A stretch of 64,000 nucleotides of DNA, from NCBI GenBank assembly GCA_949289565.1, contig CASEOO010000030.1, positions 62,001 through 126,000 of the forward strand. Reading direction: 5' to 3'. Below, piece after piece: positions 1 to 9,466 of this stretch (within the stretch, counting starts at the first letter, position 1; every line of letters begins with the position of its first letter). The stretch is from an uncultured Bacteroidales bacterium. Lineage in GTDB: Bacteria > Bacteroidota > Bacteroidia > Bacteroidales > UBA932. A program made the translations under genes and the position numbers. Under the pieces are notes generated by a model. The model saw only the letters and a list, made by a program, of their open reading frames with translations. It did no database searches and had not been told where the DNA came from.

Positions 1-3000
1 TGGCCGGGAATATATAAACTGGACGGACAGGAATTCCACAGTATGGTGGAGATGTTTCTGGACAGGATCATGGAAGGCGACGCATGCACAGATAAACGTC
101 TGGACGATATCGAACAGCTTATCCTGGGATTCAAGCCTGTTGCAGGGGCAGAGGCGCTGAAGAAAGATTTGCTGGATATGACGGCTCTGTGGCGTTTTAT
201 CGCTACGGGTAAGGAGCCGCCTCATCAGACGGTGTCCGGGGCTACGGTATGGTCATTGGCCGGAGAGGCCATAAAGGCCCTTTACAGACGTGACATGGAT
301 GTATGTCTGGAATTCTTCTCTGCATCACTGAAACTCCGGAACAAGGTGAACAAGGACAAGAACCTCTACTACGAGTCAGTCCTCAGCTTCCTTCTCATCT
401 TGGCATACAAGATAGCGGATACGGAAGATACCCGGAAGAAAACTGACCAGTTCCTCAGGAAAAAGCCGGTATCGGAATACTGCAGTTTGTTTCCGGCAGT
501 GATGCTGGCCAAATATGTGAATATGGCCGGTGATGAGCGTATGATGAAATCAGACATCCACACCATGGCCACTATCGGAAACGGCATTTACTCATCTTAT
601 GCGATGCTCCTCTCCAAATATTTCCAGCTTGATGCCGGAAAAATATGGAATAATCCCGAAGACTTCACTCTTCCCGGGTGTGCTCTCCTGCGTTATGAAT
701 TGAGCCCGTATTTCCAGGTAGAAGACAGTGCCGTCCTTGCGGAAAAGTTCGGAGGCCGTCCGCTTCTGGCTTCGATCGTGATCAAGCCGGGATGGGAGTG
801 CCTCCTGGAGGATCTGACAGACAGGTTTGCAAAGGACGGCGGGTCCCGTTCCGGTGCGGAGCAGGACAAACGCATCGTGTATCTTGTGACTAAACCAGGA
901 TATGTGGAAATACTTCTACAGTCCAGGCTGAAGAACGGCAAATGGAGCTCAGGCCGGAGGATCGAGCCGTACAGATTGAATGCGACGGATTTCCCGTTCA
1001 TGGACGACTTCGACAGGAAGGTCGCTGCAAATCTGGGCTATGCCGTTAATCCTTTAAATCAGGAAATACTCCCGTATCTGGCCGGATGTGACCGTGTATT
1101 TTCCATGAGGTGCACTCCCGAGGATGCCGTGACCGTCTCGGAGGAGTCTCCGTATCTTTCAGTAGAGAAGACTGATGCGGGGTACGTTCTCGGGTCCAAT
1201 GCTGCCGTAAACGGCAATATCCGCGGGACATCCGTCATCAGGAAAATTGACCGTCTCCACTATACGGTCGTCAACCTGTCCGATAAACAGGCTTCGCTTA
1301 TGTCTCCGCTGTTGCTGAAAGGCAGCTTCCCTGCCAATGCCGGTCCGGCGCTCATGACATTTCTGGACAAAATCCGCGGCATCATAGAAGTCCGTTCCGA
1401 CTTCGGAGGACCGGACGGGGCGGACGTACATGTCATGGAAAGCCAGAGTGCTGTGATTTTCAGACTCAGTCCGCGAAAGGACGTGTTCATGGCTGACATC
1501 ATTGTCCGGCCGCTGCAGGGTGGACAGTCGGTATTTCTTCCTGGAAAGGGTGACAGGTTAGTTTATGACATGGCTGACGGACGCCGTTGTCAGGTGACCA
1601 GGAATCTGAAGACAGAGAGGGACAGGTATCGCGAGGTGCTGTATTTTCTGGAAAATGAGGAGAATATAGCTCCCGATGAGGACGGAAGATGCGTGCTTGA
1701 TATGGCACAAGTGCTTTCTCTTCTCGAATTCGTGAGGGAGAATCAAGACAAATACAATATCGAGTGGCCTGAGGGAAAACCTATCAAATTCGGAGGTGTG
1801 CTGACTTCCCGGCGGTTCAGTATCAATGTCACTTCAGGAGAGAACTGGCTGGAGATGGAAGGAGATGCCGGTCTGGACGACGGTACTTCGGTAAAACTTG
1901 CCCGACTGCTGGCAGGAATTTCTGCCGGGATTTTGTCTGACAGGTACGTCAGGCTGGGAGAGGATGACTATGTAGCATTGTCGGATTCCCTGATGGCTCA
2001 GCTCCGTCGGCTGGAAGCTGTCTCCCATGTGTCTTCAAGGGATGATGTCCGTATTTCTTCTCTTCAGGTGGGGCTTCTCGCTGATCTTCTGCACAAATCC
2101 GGATTCTCTTCTGTCAGTACGGATGCACGGACGGCGGAACTGGAAGCTTCCATGAAAGAGGCCATGCAGATGGATATCAGTATACCGTCTGCTCTTGACG
2201 CATCGCTGAGGGACTATCAGGAAGAAGGCTTCAGGTGGATGGTCCGCCTCGATCATTGGGGTGCGGGAGCCTGTCTGGCTGATGACATGGGACTGGGCAA
2301 GACTGTCCAGACCATAGCGTTCCTTCTGTACAAGGCTGCGGCAGGTCCGTCTCTGGTAGTGGCGCCCACGTCTGTGCTTCTGAACTGGGCGGCGGAAATC
2401 GGAAGATTCGCCCCGTCCTTGACCGTGAAGAATATAAATGCCTCGGCTGACAGAGCCGCGCTGGTGCAGTCTGCGGTTCAGTCGGATGTCTTCCTGGTCT
2501 CATACAGGATGCTGGTTTCCGAAAAGGACTTGCTGTCGGGCGTGAGATGGAATGTCGTCTGTCTCGATGAAGCTCATGTGATAAAGAACCGGGAGACTGT
2601 CACATCGGAAGTTGTGATGTCGCTGACAGCATCATCCAGAATAGTCCTGACTGGTACGCCTGTGCAGAATTATCTCGGGGAGCTGTGGAATCTGTTCCAG
2701 TTCCTGAACCCGGGGCTTCTCGGTACATACAGGCAGTTTTCATCCAAATTTATTGATGTGCCTGCCGGCGAGACGCAGACGAGGCGTCAACAGCTGAAAA
2801 AGATCATATCGCCATTCCTGCTCAGACGGACGAAAGCTGATGTGGTAGAGGAACTTCCGGAAAAGACCGAGATCACATATCGTATACCGTTGACACCTGA
2901 TGAAAGGATGCAGTATGAAGTCATGAGGGAAAAAGCCAGGCATCAGGCTGAAAGTGCTGACCGGGTGAACATGAATGTGCTTGCATCCATCACCAGGCTG

Positions 3001-3561
3001 CGCCAGGCATCTTGCGACATTGCCCTGACAGACAGTTCATGGAACGCCATATCATCCAAAACCGAAGCCTTTCTGGATCTGGCAGGGGAAATCCTCTCAG
3101 GGAACAACCGCATCCTGGTGTTCAGCCAGTTTACAGCTTATCTTTCCACTGTCGCACGGGAGCTTGGGAAGAAGGGCGTGGAGTATTTCTATCTGGACGG
3201 GAAAGTCCCGGCTGCCAAAAGGTCGGAGATGGTGGCCGCCTTCCAGCAGGGGGAGAAACATGTGTTTTTGATCAGCCTGAAGGCCGGAGGCCTGGGTCTG
3301 AATCTTACCGGGGCGAACTATGTCATACATCTGGACCCGTGGTGGAATCCTGCCATCGAACAGCAGGCGACGGACCGGGCATATAGGATCGGCCAGCCAC
3401 AGAATGTCACGGTATACCATCTTATATCAGAAAATACCATAGAAGACAAGATCCTCAGGCTGCACAAGACCAAACGGGATCTGTCCGATGCCATCCTGGA
3501 AGGTCAGGACACCGGCCACGGCATCACGCTTGAGGACCTCCGCGAGATGTTGGCGGACTGA
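1..3561 (+). CDS. SNF2-family DEAD/DEAH-box helicase, 5' end outside window
   Basis: The frame is open from the first base, so the gene probably starts upstream; the first in-window ATG is at 43. Counting from that ATG, 1172 residues are visible. The last 450 or so form a complete SNF2 ATPase: motif I DDMGLGKT near residue 747, motif II DEAH near 842, and motif VI DRAYRIGQ near 1111. The first 700 residues are not recognised by eye and show no obvious SWIM zinc motif. SNF2 proteins are ATP-driven double-stranded DNA translocases; bacterial members are linked to transcription recycling or defence, but the role of this one cannot be read from sequence. No restriction or other defence gene lies beside it in the window; the next gene, sdaA, has its own promoter. 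Confidence 0.93.
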   Translation, partial: WPGIYKLDGQEFHSMVEMFLDRIMEGDACTDKRLDDIEQLILGFKPVAGAEALKKDLLDMTALWRFIATGKEPPHQTVSGATVWSLAGEAIKALYRRDMDVCLEFFSASLKLRNKVNKDKNLYYESVLSFLLILAYKIADTEDTRKKTDQFLRKKPVSEYCSLFPAVMLAKYVNMAGDERMMKSDIHTMATIGNGIYSSYAMLLSKYFQLDAGKIWNNPEDFTLPGCALLRYELSPYFQVEDSAVLAEKFGGRPLLASIVIKPGWECLLEDLTDRFAKDGGSRSGAEQDKRIVYLVTKPGYVEILLQSRLKNGKWSSGRRIEPYRLNATDFPFMDDFDRKVAANLGYAVNPLNQEILPYLAGCDRVFSMRCTPEDAVTVSEESPYLSVEKTDAGYVLGSNAAVNGNIRGTSVIRKIDRLHYTVVNLSDKQASLMSPLLLKGSFPANAGPALMTFLDKIRGIIEVRSDFGGPDGADVHVMESQSAVIFRLSPRKDVFMADIIVRPLQGGQSVFLPGKGDRLVYDMADGRRCQVTRNLKTERDRYREVLYFLENEENIAPDEDGRCVLDMAQVLSLLEFVRENQDKYNIEWPEGKPIKFGGVLTSRRFSINVTSGENWLEMEGDAGLDDGTSVKLARLLAGISAGILSDRYVRLGEDDYVALSDSLMAQLRRLEAVSHVSSRDDVRISSLQVGLLADLLHKSGFSSVSTDARTAELEASMKEAMQMDISIPSALDASLRDYQEEGFRWMVRLDHWGAGACLADDMGLGKTVQTIAFLLYKAAAGPSLVVAPTSVLLNWAAEIGRFAPSLTVKNINASADRAALVQSAVQSDVFLVSYRMLVSEKDLLSGVRWNVVCLDEAHVIKNRETVTSEVVMSLTASSRIVLTGTPVQNYLGELWNLFQFLNPGLLGTYRQFSSKFIDVPAGETQTRRQQLKKIISPFLLRRTKADVVEELPEKTEITYRIPLTPDERMQYEVMREKARHQAESADRVNMNVLASITRLRQASCDIALTDSSWNAISSKTEAFLDLAGEILSGNNRILVFSQFTAYLSTVARELGKKGVEYFYLDGKVPAAKRSEMVAAFQQGEKHVFLISLKAGGLGLNLTGANYVIHLDPWWNPAIEQQATDRAYRIGQPQNVTVYHLISENTIEDKILRLHKTKRDLSDAILEGQDTGHGITLEDLREMLAD

Positions 3562-3577
3562 GCATCTGGCATCTTCG

Positions 3578-3591
3578 ATGCAATATTGCAT
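3578..3591. repeat. Perfect 14-bp palindrome upstream of sdaA
   Basis: ATGCAATATTGCAT is its own reverse complement. It lies in the 115-bp gap after the SNF2 gene and covers the expected -33 zone of the sdaA promoter, whose -7 element is at 3611. It could be an operator, but this rests on position and symmetry only. Confidence 0.4.
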
Positions 3592-3610
3592 GATTTCTTC
3601 GTGAATTTAT

Positions 3611-3618
3611 TAAATTTG
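3611..3618 (+). promoter_or_regulatory. Bacteroidota -7 promoter element for sdaA
   Basis: TAAATTTG matches the TAnnTTTG consensus of the primary sigma factor of Bacteroidota. Transcription would start near 3625. This leaves almost no leader for an ATG at 3629 and supports the GTG at 3677 as the sdaA start. Confidence 0.6.
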
Positions 3619-3676
3619 CCGAAATTTCGTGGAATGCGCGGTCATGCCTGCATTCTGCGGCAACAGGCAGAATAAA

Positions 3677-4897
3677 GTGAAATCACTTAAGGAATTATAT
3701 AAAATAGGACGCGGGCCGTCCAGCAGCCACACCATGGGGCCGTCAAAAGCGGCGGCCATGTTTGCCCACAAGCATCCTGAGGCAGATGCTTTCGAAGTTA
3801 CCCTGTATGGCAGCCTTGCGGCTACCGGAAAAGGGCATTTGACCGATGTGGCCATTATTGATGCACTCTCTGACGGGGGCAGGAAACGAGTCGACATTGT
3901 CTGGGAACCAGACATTTTCCTTCCTTATCATCCGAACGGGATGAAATTTATTGCGAAGGACAGCGAAGGGAATTCCGGCGCTGAATGGACTGTTTACAGT
4001 ATCGGCGGAGGAACGATTTCCGAAGGCCCGGGATCAGCGATAGGCGAAGGCCCGGACATTTACGACCTGAATACTATCGCAGATATTGTCAAATGGTGTC
4101 AGGAAAACGGCAGAAATTACTGGGAATATGTCCAGCAATGCGAGGATGATGATATATGGGACTATCTCAGGACGGTGTGGGAGGCGATGAAAGCATCCAT
4201 CCACAGGGGTCTTGACAGTGAAGGCGCCCTGCCTGGACCATTGAAACTTTCACGAAAGGCGGCTACATATCACATTAAGGCTTCAGGTTACAAGGCAAAT
4301 CTCCAGACACGAGGCATGGTCTTCTCTTATGCGCTGGCAGTCAGCGAGGAAAATGCATCTGGAGGGGTAGTGGTTACAGCTCCGACCTGCGGATCCAGCG
4401 GCGTGCTCCCGGCAGTGCTTTATCATATTTCGAAAGGGCATGACTTCAATGAAAGGCGGATTCTTCATGCCTTGGCTACAGGCGGCCTTTTCGGAAACGT
4501 AGTCAAGCACAATGCTTCTATTTCCGGAGCTGAAGTGGGCTGCCAGGGAGAAGTGGGAGTCGCCTGCGCCATGGCTTCAGCCGCTACATGCCAGCTTTTC
4601 GGCGGGACTCCTACACAAGTGGAATATGCCGCTGAAATGGGCCTGGAACATCATCTCGGAATGACATGCGACCCTGTATGCGGCCTGGTCCAGATTCCGT
4701 GCATAGAAAGGAATGCCTTGGCGGCGGCCCGTGCTCTGGACTCGAATATATACGCCTCTTTTTCAGATGGTTTTCACAGGGTGCCTTTCGATGAAGTGGT
4801 ACAGGTGATGAAAGAGACAGGGCACGACATTCCGTCACTCTACAAGGAGACAGGTGAAGGCGGCCTGGCCAAGGGAAAGAAACATCTGAAGAAATAG
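3677..4897 (+). CDS. sdaA: L-serine ammonia-lyase (L-serine dehydratase), iron-sulfur type
   Basis: Converts L-serine to pyruvate and ammonia in the cytoplasm. I chose the GTG at 3677 (406 residues) over the ATG at 3629 because the product then begins VKSLKELYKIG, as in related proteins, and because the promoter -7 element at 3611 leaves no leader for the earlier start. The N-terminal beta domain carries GPSSSHTMGP near residues 12-21. The three [4Fe-4S] cysteines known from this family appear as C289 (GCQGE), C331 (CDP) and C342 (PCIERN), with the expected spacings of 42 and 11 residues. It is the first gene of an apparent operon with suf genes. That placement makes sense as co-ordination of an Fe-S enzyme with cluster assembly, but this is inference. 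Confidence 0.95.
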   Translation: MKSLKELYKIGRGPSSSHTMGPSKAAAMFAHKHPEADAFEVTLYGSLAATGKGHLTDVAIIDALSDGGRKRVDIVWEPDIFLPYHPNGMKFIAKDSEGNSGAEWTVYSIGGGTISEGPGSAIGEGPDIYDLNTIADIVKWCQENGRNYWEYVQQCEDDDIWDYLRTVWEAMKASIHRGLDSEGALPGPLKLSRKAATYHIKASGYKANLQTRGMVFSYALAVSEENASGGVVVTAPTCGSSGVLPAVLYHISKGHDFNERRILHALATGGLFGNVVKHNASISGAEVGCQGEVGVACAMASAATCQLFGGTPTQVEYAAEMGLEHHLGMTCDPVCGLVQIPCIERNALAAARALDSNIYASFSDGFHRVPFDEVVQVMKETGHDIPSLYKETGEGGLAKGKKHLKK

Positions 4898-4921
4898 CGG
4901 AGGAAAATTTATTGCAGGATT

Positions 4922-6355
4922 ATGGCAGAAGAAAAAAATATATTGCAGGAAATCACCTCGCAGGAGTACGAACATGGTTTCGTCACCGATGTGGAGCAGG
5001 AATTCATTCCGAAAGGTCTGAATGAAGACATCATCAGGCTGATTTCCGCCAAGAAGGAGGAGCCTCAGTGGCTTCTGGATTTCCGTCTCGATGCTTTCCG
5101 CAAATGGCAGAAGATGAAGATGCCGCAGTGGGCGCATCTGGACATTCCAGAGATAGACTTTCAGGACATCATTTATTTCGCGGCGCCAAAAAAAGATCGC
5201 CCGGACCATATAGACCCCGAGCTGGAAGCCACTTTCGAGAAGCTGGGCATCCCTCTCCACGAGCGCGAAACTCTGGCAGGAGTGGCTGTGGATGCTGTAT
5301 TCGATTCAGTATCAGTGAAAACCACATTCCGCAAGACTCTCGCTGAAAAAGGCATCATCTTCTGTCCTTTCTCGGAGGCTGTCCGCGACTATCCCGATCT
5401 GGTCAGAAAATATCTGGCTTCCGTAGTCCCCGTCGGGGACAATTTCTACGCTGCGCTCAATTCTGCCGTCTTCAGCGACGGCTCATTCTGCTATATTCCT
5501 AAAGGAGTCCGCTGCCCGATGGAGCTCTCCAGCTATTTCAGGATCAATGCCAGCGGCACCGGACAGTTCGAGAGGACTCTGATAGTCGCCGATGAAGGCT
5601 CGTATGTCAGCTATCTTGAAGGCTGCACCGCCCCGATGAGGGACGAGAACCAGCTTCATGCGGCTGTCGTGGAGATAGTTGTGGAAAAAAATGCCGATGT
5701 GAAATATTCGACAGTCCAGAACTGGTATCCAGGTGATGCACAGGGCCGAGGGGGAATATTCAATTTCGTGACCAAGCGGGGAATCTGCAAGGGAGAGGGA
5801 AGCCATTTGTCCTGGACTCAGGTGGAGACCGGCTCCGCCATTACGTGGAAATATCCGAGCACCATCCTGAAAGGTGACAATTCTTCGTCAGAGTTCTATT
5901 CTGTAGCCGTCACGAACAATATGCAGCAGGCAGACACAGGAACGAAGATGATCCATATAGGCAGAAACACCAGAAGCCGCATCATAAGCAAGGGCATTTC
6001 CGCCGGCCACAGCCAGAACAGCTACCGCGGACTTGTGCGTATAGAGCCCAAGGCCTCGAATTCAAGGAACTACTCCCAGTGCGACAGCCTTCTGATAGGT
6101 GACAAATGCGGTGCACATACGTTCCCGCATATTGTCAATGCGAACAGCTCGTCTGTCGTAGAACATGAGGCCACGACTTCGAAAATCAGCGAGGAACAGC
6201 TTTTCTATTGCAACCAGCGCGGCATAGGGCCGGAAGATGCTGTAGGCCTGATAGTGAACGGCTATGCACAGGAGGTCCTGGCCAAACTTCCTATGGAATT
6301 CGCCGTGGAGGCCAGGAAGCTTCTTCAGGTGTCTCTCGAAGGGTCAGTAGGATGA
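4922..6355 (+). CDS. sufB: Fe-S cluster assembly scaffold SufB
   Basis: Core subunit of the SufBCD complex, which builds and donates iron-sulfur clusters in the cytoplasm. Its 477 residues are the usual length. The conserved C-terminal half includes the right-handed beta-helix, the EHEATTSKI segment and the FYCNQRGI segment, then the family ending around VNGYAQEVL. It starts 24 bp after sdaA, and pnuC follows after 15 bp, so all three are likely co-transcribed. Its partners sufC and sufD lie downstream, separated by pnuC. No cysteine desulfurase (sufS) or sufE/sufU is present nearby. Confidence 0.96.
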   Translation: MAEEKNILQEITSQEYEHGFVTDVEQEFIPKGLNEDIIRLISAKKEEPQWLLDFRLDAFRKWQKMKMPQWAHLDIPEIDFQDIIYFAAPKKDRPDHIDPELEATFEKLGIPLHERETLAGVAVDAVFDSVSVKTTFRKTLAEKGIIFCPFSEAVRDYPDLVRKYLASVVPVGDNFYAALNSAVFSDGSFCYIPKGVRCPMELSSYFRINASGTGQFERTLIVADEGSYVSYLEGCTAPMRDENQLHAAVVEIVVEKNADVKYSTVQNWYPGDAQGRGGIFNFVTKRGICKGEGSHLSWTQVETGSAITWKYPSTILKGDNSSSEFYSVAVTNNMQQADTGTKMIHIGRNTRSRIISKGISAGHSQNSYRGLVRIEPKASNSRNYSQCDSLLIGDKCGAHTFPHIVNANSSSVVEHEATTSKISEEQLFYCNQRGIGPEDAVGLIVNGYAQEVLAKLPMEFAVEARKLLQVSLEGSVG

Positions 6356-6370
6356 TTGAGGAGGTAACTT

Positions 6371-7030
6371 ATGCGAGACATTATCAATTATACATTGTTT
6401 ACGATAGGCGGAGATACGCCGGTCTTGCTGATAGACCTGGTGACATCAGTTTTCGGGCTGGCATGTGTCGTCCTGGCTGGCAGGAACAGCAAATACAACT
6501 TTTGGGTCGGATATCTCTACACAGCGCTGCTGTTTCTCATGTTTTGGAACAAGCATCTGTACGCCAGCCTTATCCTCCAGCCGATATCTTTGGGGATAAA
6601 CATTCTTGGACACTATAGGTGGACACACCCGAAGCAGGATGAGGTGAGTTCCCAGGACCATGCATCGCTGAAAGTTTCCATGCTCACATGGCCGCAAAGG
6701 TCTATGGCCATCATATCTGTATTCGTGCTGGCGCTGTTTTGGGGATGGCTGCTGAGCCTGCTTGGAAACCAGTGGTTCGTCGGCGTTTTCCCTGCAGACC
6801 CTGTCCCGTATCTTGATTCATGTGTGACAGTCTTGATACTGGTGGCGCAGTTTCTGTCTGCATTGAAGAAGTGGGACTGCTGGATAGCATGGCTGCTGGT
6901 GAATATCACCCAGCTGTGGCTGCACATTTCTGTAGGCCATGTCTTCATGCCTATAGTCTGCGGCCTGTACCTGATAAACGGAGTAGTCTCGCTATATAAC
7001 TGGTATCGTCTTTATACGCAGAAGGCTTGA
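6371..7030 (+). CDS. pnuC: PnuC-family nicotinamide riboside / vitamin transporter
   Basis: A 219-residue integral membrane protein with about seven hydrophobic segments. The PnuC signature region NFWVGYLYTALLFLMFW followed by NILGHYRWTHP lies around residues 37-85. PnuC proteins move nicotinamide riboside by facilitated diffusion coupled to intracellular phosphorylation; some relatives carry thiamine or riboflavin, so the substrate is not certain. The start is well supported by GAGGAGGTAAC just upstream. It sits between sufB and sufC with short gaps of 15 and 47 bp and appears part of the same transcript, which is an unusual place for it. No NadR-like kinase is nearby. Confidence 0.9.
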   Translation: MRDIINYTLFTIGGDTPVLLIDLVTSVFGLACVVLAGRNSKYNFWVGYLYTALLFLMFWNKHLYASLILQPISLGINILGHYRWTHPKQDEVSSQDHASLKVSMLTWPQRSMAIISVFVLALFWGWLLSLLGNQWFVGVFPADPVPYLDSCVTVLILVAQFLSALKKWDCWIAWLLVNITQLWLHISVGHVFMPIVCGLYLINGVVSLYNWYRLYTQKA

Positions 7031-7077
7031 CTGGAAATTCATGGATTTGACATTGATTGAAGAAAACATCCGATATT

Positions 7078-7830
7078 ATGGAAAATGATATTTTGTTGAA
7101 AATAGAAGGCCTCAGGGCGAGAGTCGAGGACAAGGAAATCCTGAAAGGCGTCGACCTGACTGTCCGCAGGGGCGAGACACATGTAGTCATGGGACCTAAT
7201 GGTGCAGGTAAGAGTACACTTTCTTCAGTCCTGGCCGGGAAACCTCAGTATACTGTGACAGACGGGGCAGTCTCCTTCATGGGGCGAGACCTTTTGAAAA
7301 TGAGCCCGGAGGAACGTTCATGGGCAGGAATCTTCCTGTCATTCCAGTATCCTGTAGAAATACCGGGTGTCTCTATCACGAATTTCATGAAAACAGCCGT
7401 GAATTCACGCAGGAAAGCGCTGGGCGAAGACCCTCTGACAGCCGCGGCTTTTCTGAAACTTATGAAAGAAAAGATGGCCCTGGTGCAGATGAAGCAGGAA
7501 TTTGCAAAACGTGAAGTGAATGTAGGATTTTCAGGAGGAGAGAAGAAACGCAACGAAATTTTCCAGATGGCTATGCTGGAGCCGGTGCTTTCTATTCTGG
7601 ATGAAACTGACAGCGGACTGGATGTAGATGCACTCAGGATAGTCGCCGAAGGCGTAAATACTCTCAAGACCCCGGAAAAAGCCACTATAGTCATCACTCA
7701 TTACCAGAGGTTGCTGGACTATATTGTCCCTGACATTGTCCATGTGCTTAAAGACGGGAAAATCGTCAGGACAGCCGGCCGTGAGCTTGTCTCTCAGATA
7801 GAAGAATACGGCTACGACAGCATAAACTAA
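7078..7830 (+). CDS. sufC: Fe-S cluster assembly ATPase SufC
   Basis: ABC-type ATPase that powers the SufBCD complex; it has no membrane domain and works in the cytoplasm. I chose ATG 7078 (250 residues) rather than the TTG at 7057 because the product MENDILLKIEGL matches the usual SufC start. Walker A GPNGAGKST lies near residues 39-47, the signature FSGGEKKRNE near 150, Walker B LSILDETDSGLD just after it, and the switch histidine in VITHYQR. The DETDSGLD form is typical of SufC. Located 47 bp after pnuC and 62 bp before sufD. Confidence 0.96.
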   Translation: MENDILLKIEGLRARVEDKEILKGVDLTVRRGETHVVMGPNGAGKSTLSSVLAGKPQYTVTDGAVSFMGRDLLKMSPEERSWAGIFLSFQYPVEIPGVSITNFMKTAVNSRRKALGEDPLTAAAFLKLMKEKMALVQMKQEFAKREVNVGFSGGEKKRNEIFQMAMLEPVLSILDETDSGLDVDALRIVAEGVNTLKTPEKATIVITHYQRLLDYIVPDIVHVLKDGKIVRTAGRELVSQIEEYGYDSIN

Positions 7831-7892
7831 AGACAGACGGGCCTGTCCGCCGGCATAGCCGTGAAGGACGGCATGAAAACAGACGATTGGAA

Positions 7893-8600
7893 ATGAACTG
7901 TATCAATATTAAATCAGGAGAGTCTTTCAGGACATTACTGGTATCTTCAGCCTATGATTTCCCGGAACATTCCGGCTTTTCAGCCGATGGATTCGAAGTG
8001 TCCTCAGGCCATGAGCAGGCCATGCATATCTCTCTGGAAAGCAATGCTTCGGCTGATATTTTAGCTCTGATGATGCCAGGCTCTGACACGAAGATGGACT
8101 TAAGGATAGAGCTTGCCGGGCCAGGCGCCGCATGCAGGCTTTTCGGGCTGTATCTCTGTCCGGATGCGGAGCAGGCCAGCATCAATGTCGAGCTTGTCCA
8201 CAAGACGCATCACTGCTCTTCACACCAGCTTTTCAAGGGCATAGTTTCCGGCACTTCCAGAGCTGGATTCTACGGAAAGATAATAGTAGAGCCGGATGCC
8301 CAGGTCACAGAGGCATATCAGGAGAATCACAGTCTCCTGCTTTCCGATGCCGCGAAAGCAGATACCCAGCCCCAGCTCGAAATCTATGCTGACGATGTGA
8401 AATGTTCCCATGGCGCCACTGTAGGAAAGCTGAATGAAGACGAACAGTTTTACATGAGAGCCAGAGGCATCCCAGAAAATGAAGCCAAGGTTTTGCAGAT
8501 GGTCTCGTTCATATCTTCTGTCATGGATATCATGCCTGAAGGGGAGGCCAAGGAAAAGCTCTCATGTTATGTAGAACAGTCCGTAAGAAACAGTTTTTGA
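7893..8600 (+). CDS. sufD: Compact SufD-like Fe-S assembly protein
   Basis: Third subunit of SufBCD. With the ATG at 7893 it has 235 residues, against roughly 420-450 in ordinary SufD. The part present corresponds to the beta-helix and C-terminal helices: FKGIVSGTSRAGFYGKI, VKCSHGATVGKL and the FYMRARGIPENEA segment, equivalent to the FYCNQRGI segment of SufB. The N-terminal helical domain of about 150-200 residues is missing. The 62-bp gap to sufC holds no room for it, so this is a short form rather than a split gene. The ispE start lies 1 bp after its stop. Position and family identity are clear; whether the short form is fully functional is not. Confidence 0.88.
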   Translation: MNCINIKSGESFRTLLVSSAYDFPEHSGFSADGFEVSSGHEQAMHISLESNASADILALMMPGSDTKMDLRIELAGPGAACRLFGLYLCPDAEQASINVELVHKTHHCSSHQLFKGIVSGTSRAGFYGKIIVEPDAQVTEAYQENHSLLLSDAAKADTQPQLEIYADDVKCSHGATVGKLNEDEQFYMRARGIPENEAKVLQMVSFISSVMDIMPEGEAKEKLSCYVEQSVRNSF

Positions 8601-8601
8601 T

Positions 8602-9456
8602 ATGGTGACCCATCCGTTTGTCAAGATTAATTTCGGCCTCGATGTTCTCAGAAAAAGGCCTGACGGTTTCCATGACTTGGAGACGCTTTTTGTGCCGTAC
8701 CATGAAATAAATGACACCCTTGAAATCGTCAAGGCGGATGACTATGCTTACACGATATCCAGTCTGCAGTCCAGATATGATGCCGCGAAAGGCCAGATAG
8801 TGCAGGCTGTATCTGATGATGCCAAAGTGATGGTGACTATTGCCAGGCAAGAAGGGGTGGACTGGAGCCCCCTTGACGATTTGACTGTCCGGGCCTATCG
8901 CTTGCTGGATGCAGATTTCAATCTTTCGCCCGTGAAGATTTTTCTGGAAAAAACATCTCCTGTGGGGGCCGGCCTTGGAGGCGGTTCTGCCGACGCTTCT
9001 TTTGCTTTGAAGATGCTGTCTGACATTTTCTGCCTGAATCTGGACCAGGCGGCGTTGTCCCGTTATGCTTCAGGTCTGGGGAGCGACTGTGCATTTTTTC
9101 TGTATGACAGGCCCATGTTCGGAAGCGGCAGAGGTGAGATTCTGTCAGAATTTGACCTGCCTTCTGATTTCTACGGCAGGTACGAAGTGAAAGTGGCCGT
9201 CCCTGAAGGGATATCCGTATCCACTGCAGATGCATATCGTGGAATAGTGCCTTCTGTGCCTGCCGCTCCGCTCCGTGACAGGCTGTCTCTGCCAGTGGAG
9301 AAATGGAAGGGCTGTGTGGCGAATGCTTTTGAAGAGACGGTGTTCAAGAAATATCCGGTGCTGGCTGAAGTCAAAAGGTCTCTGTATGATTCAGGTGCGG
9401 CTTACGCCGCAATGTCAGGGAGCGGCTCTGCTTTTTTCGCCATTTACCCGCGCTGA
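8602..9456 (+). CDS. ispE: 4-diphosphocytidyl-2-C-methyl-D-erythritol kinase
   Basis: GHMP-family kinase that phosphorylates CDP-methylerythritol in the MEP route to isoprenoids. Length 284 residues. The substrate-binding N-terminus VKINFGLDVLRKRPDGFHDLETLF and the ATP loop VGAGLGGGSADAS near residues 118-130 are clear, with a C-terminal AMSGSGSAFFAI motif. It begins 1 bp after the sufD stop, so translation is probably coupled. IspG and IspH of the same pathway are Fe-S enzymes, which gives a possible reason for the linkage to suf (inference). The partner ispD lies at 49972-50664. Confidence 0.95.
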   Translation: MVTHPFVKINFGLDVLRKRPDGFHDLETLFVPYHEINDTLEIVKADDYAYTISSLQSRYDAAKGQIVQAVSDDAKVMVTIARQEGVDWSPLDDLTVRAYRLLDADFNLSPVKIFLEKTSPVGAGLGGGSADASFALKMLSDIFCLNLDQAALSRYASGLGSDCAFFLYDRPMFGSGRGEILSEFDLPSDFYGRYEVKVAVPEGISVSTADAYRGIVPSVPAAPLRDRLSLPVEKWKGCVANAFEETVFKKYPVLAEVKRSLYDSGAAYAAMSGSGSAFFAIYPR

Positions 9457-9466
9457 AGGTGGTCAG

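Noticed and set aside
1..3561. The SNF2 helicase as part of a defence island.
   Set aside because: No nuclease, methyltransferase or other defence gene lies beside it in the window; what lies upstream is outside the sequence.
4922..8600. A possible new operon system made of suf genes and pnuC.
   Set aside because: All genes belong to known families; only the combination and the short SufD are unusual, so it is reported as separate findings rather than as a new system.
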